A DNA stretch of 64,000 nt from Alphaproteobacteria bacterium. Lineage in GTDB: Bacteria; Pseudomonadota; Alphaproteobacteria; Acetobacterales; Acetobacteraceae. Of this stretch, positions 10,147-17,665 are shown piece by piece. The notes below the pieces were generated by a model, which ran no database searches, was not told the DNA's origin, and saw only the letters and a program-made list of their open reading frames with translations. Each line of letters begins with the position of its first letter. Position 1 is the stretch's first letter. Where the stretch lies: contig JAPLOI010000018.1 of assembly GCA_026400815.1 (NCBI GenBank), positions 18,747-82,746 of the forward strand. Reading direction: 5' to 3'. Both the position numbers and the translations under genes were made by a program.

Positions 10147-10193
10147 GAAGACTCTTCTTTTTGTGAACAAAAAGAAGCAAAAAAACTTCATTC
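10147..10193 (+). repeat. Palindromic element copy 1 (single left arm)
   Basis: An 11-bp stem, 10154-10164 with 10167-10177, closed by a GA dinucleotide (CTTCTTTTTGT/ACAAAAAGAAG). An A7 tract and CTTCATTC follow. It belongs to the family also seen near 19.7, 41.2, 53.1, 55.8 and 59.2 kb, but here only the left hairpin exists; no right arm follows. It lies 34 bases after the stop of the repeat protein and may terminate it. Confidence 0.8.
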
Positions 10194-10332
10194 ACTTGCG
10201 GCTCGCTTTTCCGTGGCGAACCAGCGAAGCGGGCAAGGCCTAGCCATCAGTTAGTGTTAATATACGTTAAATCGCCTGAAATAGTAAATTTTCCCTAGAT
10301 CTCCGGTGTTGCCTGTGCGATGGCTCACCGTG

Positions 10333-10728
10333 ATGCCACATCCCGTCGCCGCTCCGATCGAAGCCGACGCCCTTCGCCGCTTGGCGGAGGCGATGAATCG
10401 CGTCCATTTTCCGGCGCCCCTCCTCCACCTGCTCCTCGCCCTGCTGGCGTTCCTCACGGGGAACAAGGCGGTCATGGCCCAACTCACCCTGGCCACCGCC
10501 TCCGCCCGCACCTGGCGCACCCCGCTTCGGGATTGGCACTTCTCCCCCACCGGCGAAACCATCGACGACCTGGCACCCGTACTCCATCCCCGCGCCCTGC
10601 GTCGCCTGCGCCGCCAACGCGCCTGGATCGGCTGGATCCTGCGCGGCCGCCCCGGCCGCGGCATGCGCCGTTCCGGCAACCGCGCGCCCGCACCTTCCCC
10701 CGCTTGCACCGCCCGTGCACCGCCATAG
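10333..10728 (+). CDS. Hypothetical protein with one hydrophobic segment
   Basis: A 131-residue protein I do not recognise. A hydrophobic stretch near residues 28-45 (PLLHLLLALLAFLTG) could be one membrane helix. The C-terminal third is very basic (RRLRRQR, GRGMRR). Third codon positions are strongly GC-biased throughout, supporting real coding. ATG 10333 is used; a GTG at 10306 would extend it by nine residues. The upstream 10247-10300 stretch is unusually AT-rich (GTTAATATACGTTAAAT) and probably holds the promoter. It converges on the LEPR-motif gene. Confidence 0.55.
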   Translation: MPHPVAAPIEADALRRLAEAMNRVHFPAPLLHLLLALLAFLTGNKAVMAQLTLATASARTWRTPLRDWHFSPTGETIDDLAPVLHPRALRRLRRQRAWIGWILRGRPGRGMRRSGNRAPAPSPACTARAPP

Positions 10729-10825
10729 GCGAAACGCGCCCGCACTCACCACGAATCCGTCCTTGTTCCACCGCCTCGCGCGGCGATGACTCTTGCCCGA
10801 ACGAAACGCTCTGGGGCGAAGCACA

Positions 10826-10859
10826 CCCGCCATCCCCGGCAACGGCCGGCGATGGCGGG
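10826..10859. terminator. Stem-loop between convergent genes
   Basis: Nine-base perfect arms CCCGCCATC (10826-10834) and GATGGCGGG (10851-10859) enclose a GC-rich 16-base loop that can pair further through CCGG. It is placed nine bases past the stop of the minus-strand LEPR-motif gene. No T tract is present on either strand. Confidence 0.5.
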
Positions 10860-10867
10860 AGGAGGCA

Positions 10868-12373
10868 TCAGACCGTCACGCGGTACACCCGGCCCTGCGT
10901 GGACGAAACGAGCAGCTTGCCGGTGTCGTCGAAGGCCAGGCCGCTGATCTCGGCGTCGTTGATGCCCTGGGAGGCGAGGTTGATGCGCCGCACCTCCGTG
11001 CCGGTGCGGCTGAACTCCACCAGCGTGGAGGTATCGTTGTAGCTGCCCATCCACAGATTGCCGGTATTGGGATCCACCGCCAGCCCGGCCTCGTCACCCC
11101 AAAGGGGCGAGTTGAAGCTCGCCAGCACGGTGCCGTCCGCCGGATCGATCTCCAGGATCTTGCGCGGGTTCTGGCTCCGGTCGAGCACGAACAGGTGGTT
11201 GGAGCTGGCATCGTACAGCCCCGCCGTGGTGTCGTAGTTGGTGCTGTCGATCCGCCCGCCCACCATCAGCGTCTGGATGCGGCTGGCCGAGCCGCCGCGC
11301 ACCACGTCGTCGCCGTCGTCGAACACCCCGTTCACGGGATCGACGCCCACATGGATCCGCGCGCCGATCATCGCGCCGGCCACGCGCAGCTGCCCGATGA
11401 ACCCGGCGCCAAATGTGTCGGCATCCGCCCCGGTGCCGCCCAGCTTGCCGTCGGCCCCCAGCGTGGCGCCCACCATCAGGTGCGCGCCGACCAGGCTGCC
11501 GCCCACCGCGAACACGTCGATCGCCTTGGTGGCCAGCGTGCCGGAGAAGATGCCGCCGGTGGCCACCGTGCCGGTGCGCCCCACCACATCCGCACTCCAG
11601 CCCGCGCCCACCGAGCGCACCGCGATGCTGCCGATATCGCCGGCCACCTGCCACATCCCGCCCGTCAGTGCGCCCGCGAGCACGCTGCCCAGCGCGAGAT
11701 CCAGGCTGGTGAGCGTCATGCTCATGTTGAGCTGGCCGGCGCTCGAAAGGCTGCCCACGGAGGGCGCCACGATGCCGTTGGCCACCACGCCGCCGGATTG
11801 CCAGCTTTCCACCGCCACGCTGCCGATCGCGGCCGTGGAAGACAGCACCATGTCGCGCACATTGCCCAGCACGATGCTCTGCACCGCGCCCTGCACCGCG
11901 AAGCTGCTCACCGGATCCGTGCTGGAGGCGGTGAAGGAGGCCATCGGCCCCGAAAGCGTTACGCCTTCCAGGTTCACCCGCCCATTGCCGCCCACGCCGC
12001 TGAGCGTGAAGACGCTGGTGGCATCGGTGCCGGTGATCAGCAGGGTCGGCAGCGCGGCGCCCTGCACCACCTGGAACTGGCCGGGCCCGGTCAGCGTCGC
12101 CGTCACCTTGGTGTCGTCGGCATCCAGGAACTCGGCGCTGCCGGTGCCGCTGGCCAACACCGTGCCGGCCGGCACGCCAGACAGCAGCAGCCGCGGCTCA
12201 TAGGATTCGAACAGCACGGGGTTGGCCGCCGGGCGCGCGGCCGGCGCCGCCTCATGCTTGGCCGAACGCCGCTGCTTGCGCCATTTCAGCCGCCGGTCAT
12301 GCCGGTTCGCGTCCCGTCCATCGCGGTCGCCGGCGCTGTCACCCATCTCGTCGGGTCCGAACGGCCAGGGCAT
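10868..12373 (-). CDS. LEPR-XLL-type surface protein with C-terminal propeller-like repeats
   Basis: A 501-residue protein. The first 50 residues are highly charged (RHDRRLKWRKQRRSAKH), followed at residues 53-66 by VLFESYEPRLLLSG. This resembles the LEPR-XLL N-terminal motif found on large bacterial surface proteins. There is no ordinary signal peptide. The middle (about 70-370) is glycine-, serine- and valine-rich with short beta-like repeats (AAIGSVAVES, GDIGSIAVRS, GRIDSTNYD). The last 120 residues have NHL/propeller-like units such as GLAVDPNTGNLWMG and GLAFDDTGKLLVSS. Third positions are GC-rich. Its neighbours are an adaptor, an M50/HlyD fusion and a SecA-like ATPase, which makes it their likely substrate. 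ATG 12373 is the only sensible start. Confidence 0.75.
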   Translation of the reverse strand: MPWPFGPDEMGDSAGDRDGRDANRHDRRLKWRKQRRSAKHEAAPAARPAANPVLFESYEPRLLLSGVPAGTVLASGTGSAEFLDADDTKVTATLTGPGQFQVVQGAALPTLLITGTDATSVFTLSGVGGNGRVNLEGVTLSGPMASFTASSTDPVSSFAVQGAVQSIVLGNVRDMVLSSTAAIGSVAVESWQSGGVVANGIVAPSVGSLSSAGQLNMSMTLTSLDLALGSVLAGALTGGMWQVAGDIGSIAVRSVGAGWSADVVGRTGTVATGGIFSGTLATKAIDVFAVGGSLVGAHLMVGATLGADGKLGGTGADADTFGAGFIGQLRVAGAMIGARIHVGVDPVNGVFDDGDDVVRGGSASRIQTLMVGGRIDSTNYDTTAGLYDASSNHLFVLDRSQNPRKILEIDPADGTVLASFNSPLWGDEAGLAVDPNTGNLWMGSYNDTSTLVEFSRTGTEVRRINLASQGINDAEISGLAFDDTGKLLVSSTQGRVYRVTV

Positions 12374-12542
12374 GGCGGTACTCCGTCTCAGAAATCAACG
12401 CCGTCCGGCGGCGAGGCCGCGGGAACGTGGGCACGGCTTGATGCCAGGGCGCGGCCACGCCCCTGCAATCGCCAGCATGGGCGGCCAAGCGGCCGCGTCC
12501 TCCCATCTTTGCGACAGGTTAATCTTGCACCCGCATGCGCTG

Positions 12543-12557
12543 TTTCGCAATGCGAAA
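12543..12557. promoter_or_regulatory. Operator-like palindrome upstream of the LEPR-motif gene
   Basis: TTTCGCA-A-TGCGAAA is a perfect 7-1-7 palindrome in the most AT-rich part (12530-12600) of the 239-base gap between the adaptor gene and the LEPR-motif gene. It could be a repressor or activator site for the downstream minus-strand gene. No regulator gene is adjacent. Confidence 0.4.
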
Positions 12558-12612
12558 ACGTTACCATACCGGACTCTGTGCCATCACAAAAACGAAGTGT
12601 GCACCAATGAAC

Positions 12613-13437
12613 TCAGCGTGTTTCGGGGCCGAATCGCACGGCACAGCGCACGCCGGCCGGTAGCGCCTTGTCCGGGTTGGGCAGGGCCAGCCGCACCCCG
12701 AACGTGCCGGAGGCCGCATCCATCACCGGATCCACCACCAACACCCGTGCCGCCACCGGCTGGGCGCCCGGCAGTTCCGGCAGCACCTGCGCCGCCATCC
12801 CCGCCCGAACCTGCCCGTGCAGTGCCGCCGGCACGAACACCTCCACCCGCAGCGGGTCTATCTGCGCCAGCGTGAACACCGGGCTCTGGTCGTGCCGGAA
12901 CTCGCCCACCCGCAGCAGGCGCTCCATCACCACGCCGTCGATCGGGCTCACCAGCGCGCGCTGGCGCAGCAGCGCCTCCGCCTGCGCCACTTCCAGCTGC
13001 GCCACCTCGCGGTTCAGCACGGCCAGGCGAAGCTGGTTCTCCGCCACCTTCATCTCCGCCTCCGCCTCCTCGCTGCTGTTGCGCGAGACGAGGTTGCCGG
13101 TGGCAAGCTGGCTGGCGCGGCCATGCTTGCGCTGCAGATAGGCCAGCCGTGCCTGGTTGCCCGCGATGTCGTGGTCGTTCGTCGCCCGCGCCCGCGCCAG
13201 CGCCAGGTTCGCCCGCTCCACATCGTCTGACAGCGTGCCCAGCACCTGGCCCTTGGCCACCCTGTCGCCGCGGTCCACATCGAGCCGGGTGATCAGCCCG
13301 GTCGCCTGGCTGGCCAGCTTCACCACCTGCTCCGGCTCGATCACGCAATCGAAGTTGCGCGATGCAAGCGGTTGCGCCGATGCCGGCCCCGCCAGAACCA
13401 CCGCCACCATCATCCCGACCACGCGCATTCCGGCCAT
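12613..13437 (-). CDS. Periplasmic adaptor (HlyD/RND membrane-fusion type)
   Basis: A 274-residue membrane-fusion protein. Residues 1-21 (MRVVGMMVAVVLAGPASA from the second Met) form a cleavable signal peptide. A lipoyl-like half follows (GLITRLDVDRGDRVAKGQVLGTLS), then an alpha-helical hairpin of about 90 residues, and the second lipoyl half (LVSPIDGVVMERLLRVGEF). A beta-barrel ends the protein. It is short for the family (often 350-400). ATG 13437 is chosen because GGGGG lies just upstream and the signal peptide follows; the open frame to 13686 is not protein-like. No pump or outer-membrane channel is adjacent. Instead it is divergent from a GAF-HlyD gene (151-base shared upstream region) and precedes the LEPR-motif gene. 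Confidence 0.85.
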   Translation of the reverse strand: MAGMRVVGMMVAVVLAGPASAQPLASRNFDCVIEPEQVVKLASQATGLITRLDVDRGDRVAKGQVLGTLSDDVERANLALARARATNDHDIAGNQARLAYLQRKHGRASQLATGNLVSRNSSEEAEAEMKVAENQLRLAVLNREVAQLEVAQAEALLRQRALVSPIDGVVMERLLRVGEFRHDQSPVFTLAQIDPLRVEVFVPAALHGQVRAGMAAQVLPELPGAQPVAARVLVVDPVMDAASGTFGVRLALPNPDKALPAGVRCAVRFGPETR

Positions 13438-13588
13438 TGCACCCCCAACCAGGGCTGCAAGCCTGCGCCAGCTAGGCCCGCCCCGGCAAGTCGTTGCCGG
13501 CGCGGCTGCTTTACCCTTTCTACACCCGGTCCGCTGGTCCAATATCCCCAGGCGGCGCCCCGCCGCCGGCCACCACCCCAAGGACACG

Positions 13589-15505
13589 ATGTCGGAGACG
13601 ACCCCGACGCCTCGCGACGCCGCTGCCCGCCCCGTCGCCCCCCCTGGGGACCGGGCCACGGAGCGCCGCGCCAGGCTCTGGGCCATCCTGCACGACGATT
13701 CAGCCCTTCAGGCGGAGTACTTCGCTGCCTGGCTCGCGCTGCAATGCGAATCCCTGGCCGGCGCCACCGGCGGGCTGCTGCTGCTGCGCACCGCCGAGGG
13801 CGGCACCCACCCACAGGCCAGCTGGCCTGCCCCGGGTACGCCCTCCGCCCGCGACAATGCCGATCTCGCCCGCCTCGCCGAGCGCGCTTTGGCCGAGGCC
13901 CGCACCATCGCCGCCTGGGGCCGCACCCCGATCCAGGGCACCATGGCCCTGTTCGTCGCCCAGCCCTTGGGCCCCGACGGCAAACACAATGCCGTGATCG
14001 CCGTCACCCTCACCGTCGCCGGCGGCATGGACCGCACCGACCCGGAGGCGATCGGCCGCCAGCTGCGTGCCGCCGCCGGGTGGCTGGATGCCTGGCGCTG
14101 GCGCCAGCCGCTGGAGGCAGCGCGCGCCCGCATCGCCATCGCCGCCACCGGGCTCGATATCCTGGCCGCCACCGGCGAGCACCGCGGGCTCACCGCCAGC
14201 GCCATGGCGCTGGTGAACACCCTGGCCACCCGCCTGTCCCTGGACCGCGCCGCAATCGGCCTCGCCCGGCGCGACGGCGTGGCACTGCAGGCCGTCTCCC
14301 ACGCCGCGGATTTCCAGAAGGGCAGCCGCATCGCCGACGCCCTGGCCGAGGCGATGGACGAGGCCCTGACCCAGAACGCCACCCTCGCTTTGCCGGAACA
14401 GGAAGGCGGCCCACGCCGCGTGACGGTCGCCCACCGCGCGCTGCACACCGCAAGCGGCACCAGGGGCGGCCTCGCCTCCGTCGTCCTGCCCGGCCCCGGT
14501 GGCAAACCCACCGCCGTGCTCACGCTGGAACGCCATGCCAGCCCGTTCACGCCCGACGAACTGGCGCTGGCCGAAACCGTCGCGGCGCTGACCGGCCCCG
14601 TGATCGGCCTGCACGCCGCCGAGCGCCGCTGGATCAGCGGCCGCGCCCGCGACCTGCTGGAACAAGGGCTGCACGCCCTGTTCGGCCCCGCCCGCCCCGC
14701 CCTGAAGCTCGGCACCGTCCTGGCCCTCGCCCTCGTCGCCACCCTCGCCCTTGTGAAAGGCGAATACCGCGTCGCCGCCCGTGCCGTGGTGGAAGGCGAG
14801 GTGCAGCGCGCCGCCGTCGCCCCGTTCGACGGCTACCTCCGCTCCGCCCCCGTGCGCGCCGGCGATCTCGTGAAGCAGGGCGACACACTCGCGACACTGG
14901 ACGACCGCGACCTGGTGCTCGACCGGCTGAAATGGATCGCCGAGCGCGAGAAGCTCGCCCAAAAACACCGCGAGGCCCTGGCCAAGGGCGAACGCGCCAC
15001 GCTCGCCGTGGTCGCCGCCCAGCTCGCCCAGGCTGAGGCGGAGATGAGCCTCGCAGAGGAGAAACTCGCCCGCAGCCGCATCGTCGCCCCGTTCGACGCC
15101 ATCGTGGTCAGCGGCGATCTGCGCCAGACGCTCGGCTCCCCGGTGGAACGCGGCAAGGTGCTGTTCGAACTCGCCCCGCTCGATGCCTGGCGCCTGGTGA
15201 TCCATGCCGATGAGCGCGAGGTGCGCTGGCTCGCTGCTGGCCAGCACGGGCTGCTCGCCCTCGCCAGCCAGCCCACCACCCGCCTGCCGGTGCGCGTGGA
15301 ACGCGTCACCCCCGTCGCCGTGGCGGAGGATGGCCGCAACTTCTTCCGCGTGAAGGCCAAGCTGGAAACCCCGGATGCCGCCGCACTGCGCCCAGGCATG
15401 GAAGGGATCGCCAAGATTGAAACCGGCCCGCAGCGCCTGCTGTGGATCTGGACCCATTCCATCGTCGATTGGCTGCGCCTGTTCGCCTGGCACTGGCTGC
15501 CGTAA
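13589..15505 (+). CDS. GAF-domain / HlyD membrane-fusion hybrid protein
   Basis: A 638-residue fusion. The N-terminal ~345 residues are soluble and contain a GAF-like domain around 165-345, and probably a second degenerate one at 30-150. A single membrane helix follows at about 371-392 (LGTVLALALVATLALVKG). The rest is a HlyD-type adaptor: AVAPFDGYLRSAPVRAGDLVKQGDTLATL, a short coiled hairpin rich in Ala/Glu, then SRIVAPFDAIVVSGD and a beta-barrel. A cytoplasmic sensor is therefore joined directly to a periplasmic adaptor. AAGGA lies seven bases before ATG 13589. Upstream open frame is antisense to the adaptor gene and not used. The next gene begins three bases after the stop. Confidence 0.85.
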   Translation: MSETTPTPRDAAARPVAPPGDRATERRARLWAILHDDSALQAEYFAAWLALQCESLAGATGGLLLLRTAEGGTHPQASWPAPGTPSARDNADLARLAERALAEARTIAAWGRTPIQGTMALFVAQPLGPDGKHNAVIAVTLTVAGGMDRTDPEAIGRQLRAAAGWLDAWRWRQPLEAARARIAIAATGLDILAATGEHRGLTASAMALVNTLATRLSLDRAAIGLARRDGVALQAVSHAADFQKGSRIADALAEAMDEALTQNATLALPEQEGGPRRVTVAHRALHTASGTRGGLASVVLPGPGGKPTAVLTLERHASPFTPDELALAETVAALTGPVIGLHAAERRWISGRARDLLEQGLHALFGPARPALKLGTVLALALVATLALVKGEYRVAARAVVEGEVQRAAVAPFDGYLRSAPVRAGDLVKQGDTLATLDDRDLVLDRLKWIAEREKLAQKHREALAKGERATLAVVAAQLAQAEAEMSLAEEKLARSRIVAPFDAIVVSGDLRQTLGSPVERGKVLFELAPLDAWRLVIHADEREVRWLAAGQHGLLALASQPTTRLPVRVERVTPVAVAEDGRNFFRVKAKLETPDAAALRPGMEGIAKIETGPQRLLWIWTHSIVDWLRLFAWHWLP

Positions 15506-15508
15506 CGG

Positions 15509-17665
15509 ATGGCGGAAGCCAAGCCCTTCCTCTCCGCCGCCTGGTATCGCGTTCGCCACCTGCGGCCGCGCCTGCGCGAGCACGCCGAGGTGCGCCTGCA
15601 CCGCTACCGCGGCGCGCCGTGGTATGTGCTGACGGATCCCCTCACCGGCCGTGTCCACCGCCTTGCCCCGCCTGCCTGGGCGCTCATCGCAGCACTCGAC
15701 GGCAGCCGCACGGTGGACGAGGTCTGGACCGAGATCTCCGCCACCCAGGGCGAGGCGGCACTCGGGCAAGACCAGGTGATCGCCCTGCTCGGCCAGCTCC
15801 ACGCCGCCGACCTGCTGCAAGGCGATGCCCCACCCGACACGCACGAGATCTTCGAGCGCCACGGCCGCCTCGCCCGCCGGAAGTTCACGCAAAACCTGCT
15901 GAACCCGATGGCGCTGCGCTTCCGGCTGTGGAACCCGGACCGCTTCCTCACCCGGCTGTTGCCCCTGGTCGGCCCCCTGTTCAGCCGCTGGGGCTTCGCG
16001 CTGTGGCTGGCGCTGGTCGGGTCGGCCACCGTTCTGGTCGCGCAATACTGGCCGGACCTCACCGCCCATCTCGGCGACCGGCTGCTGGCGGAAGGCAACC
16101 TGCTGCTGCTTGCCGTGATCCTGCCGGCCATCAAGCTGCTGCATGAACTCGGCCACGGCTTCGCCGTCAGGCGCCGCGGTGGTGCGGTGCACGACATGGG
16201 CGTGATGTTCCTGGTGCTGCTGCCGCTGCCCTATATCGACGCCTCCGCCGCCTCCGGCTTCCGTTCGCGCTGGGACCGGGTGGTGGTGGGGGCCGCCGGC
16301 ATGATGGTGGAACTGGCCATCGGCGCGCTGGCCACCTTCGCCTGGGTCGCCATCGAGCCCGGCTTCGCCCGCTCCATCGCCTTCAACGTGATGCTCGCTG
16401 CCGGCGCCACCACCATCCTGTTCAACGCCAACCCGCTGATGCGCTACGACGGGTACTACATGCTGGCCGACGCGATCGAGATCCCCAACCTCGCCCAGCG
16501 CGCCACGCAGTATTGGGGCCAGCTGGTCGAAACCCACCTCTTCGCCACCCCGCCGCAGCAGGCCCACCCGCACACCCCGGGCGAGCGCGCCTGGTTCCTG
16601 TTCTACGCGCCCACCGCCTGGCTCTACCGCCAGGGGGTGATGCTCTCCATCGCGCTCTTCCTGGCCGGCGAGTATTTCACCATCGGAATGGCACTCGCCC
16701 TCTGGACCCTGGCCACCGGCCTCGTGTTGCCGATGGCCAAGATGCTGCGCCACGTCGTCGCCAGCCCGCGCCTGCGCCGCCACCGCACCCGCGCCGTGGC
16801 CCTCACCTTCGGCGCCATCGCCGGCCTCGCCGCGCTGCTTCTGCTGGTGCCCGCACCGCTGCACACCTCGGCACAAGGCGTGGTCTGGCTGCCGGAAGCC
16901 GCCATCGTCCGCGCCGGCACCGATGGTGTCGTCACCCGCCTGCTCGCCACCCCCGGCACCGCGCTCTCCGCCGGCGACCCCGTGAGCGAAAGCGAAGACC
17001 CCTTCCTGGCCGCCCGCCTCGCCCGCGCCCGCGCCCGCGTTGCCGAATTCGAAGCCCGCCTGCCCGCCGAGCGCTTCACCAACCGCGTGGAAGCCGCCAT
17101 CACCGAAACCGAGCTGGCCCAGGCCCGCGCCGAGCTGGCGCACGAACAGCGCCGCCAGGCCAACCTCGTCGCCCGCGCCCGCGCCGCCGGCACGCTGGCC
17201 ATCGCCCGCCCCGCCGACCTGCCCGGCCGATACCTCAAGGAAGGCGAGATCCTCGCCTATGCGCTGCCGCCGGACGGCCCGCGCATCATTCGCGCCGCCA
17301 TCCCGCAGGACGACATCGACCTCGTGCGCAGCCGACTCCTCTCCGTGCAGGTGAAGCTCGCTGGCCACCTCGCCGAGGCTCTGCCCGCCCGCCTCGTGCG
17401 CGAAGTCCCTGGCGGGCGCGACGAACTCCCCAGCCGGGCGCTCGCCACCACCGGCGGCGGCGCATTCGCCCCGCACCCGCGAGACCCCGACGGGCTGCGG
17501 ACCCTGGCCCGCGTCTTCCAGGTGGACATCGAACTCCCCCCCGGCACGCCCGCTGAGGCCTTCGGCGCCCGCGCCCATGTCCGGTTCGAACACGCCTGGG
17601 AGCCGCTCGGCGACCAGATCTGGCGCCGCCTGCGCCAACTCCTGCTCACACGCCTGCAGGCATGA
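15509..17665 (+). CDS. PqqD-like / M50 site-2 metallopeptidase / HlyD fusion
   Basis: A 718-residue membrane protein of three parts. Residues ~30-105 (WYVLTDPLTGRVHRLAPPAW...LHAADLL) look like a PqqD-type winged helix, the fold that binds leader peptides in RiPP systems. Residues ~150-450 are a site-2 protease core with zinc motif HELGH at 212-216 and NPLMRYDGYY near 308-317, where the Asp is the third ligand. After a further helix come HlyD-like lipoyl halves and a helical hairpin (to 718). It should cut substrates within or near the membrane. It overlaps the SecA-like gene by four bases (ATGA), so the products are expected in fixed proportion. The same architecture is often labelled only as a peptidase; the substrate here is unknown. 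Confidence 0.85.
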   Translation: MAEAKPFLSAAWYRVRHLRPRLREHAEVRLHRYRGAPWYVLTDPLTGRVHRLAPPAWALIAALDGSRTVDEVWTEISATQGEAALGQDQVIALLGQLHAADLLQGDAPPDTHEIFERHGRLARRKFTQNLLNPMALRFRLWNPDRFLTRLLPLVGPLFSRWGFALWLALVGSATVLVAQYWPDLTAHLGDRLLAEGNLLLLAVILPAIKLLHELGHGFAVRRRGGAVHDMGVMFLVLLPLPYIDASAASGFRSRWDRVVVGAAGMMVELAIGALATFAWVAIEPGFARSIAFNVMLAAGATTILFNANPLMRYDGYYMLADAIEIPNLAQRATQYWGQLVETHLFATPPQQAHPHTPGERAWFLFYAPTAWLYRQGVMLSIALFLAGEYFTIGMALALWTLATGLVLPMAKMLRHVVASPRLRRHRTRAVALTFGAIAGLAALLLLVPAPLHTSAQGVVWLPEAAIVRAGTDGVVTRLLATPGTALSAGDPVSESEDPFLAARLARARARVAEFEARLPAERFTNRVEAAITETELAQARAELAHEQRRQANLVARARAAGTLAIARPADLPGRYLKEGEILAYALPPDGPRIIRAAIPQDDIDLVRSRLLSVQVKLAGHLAEALPARLVREVPGGRDELPSRALATTGGGAFAPHPRDPDGLRTLARVFQVDIELPPGTPAEAFGARAHVRFEHAWEPLGDQIWRRLRQLLLTRLQA

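Noticed and set aside
13700..17638. A 1312-codon minus-strand frame over the HlyD-fusion genes
   Set aside because: Same shadow effect: low-complexity Gly/Ala/Glu/Gln sequence with no domain, opposite to genes with clear motifs.
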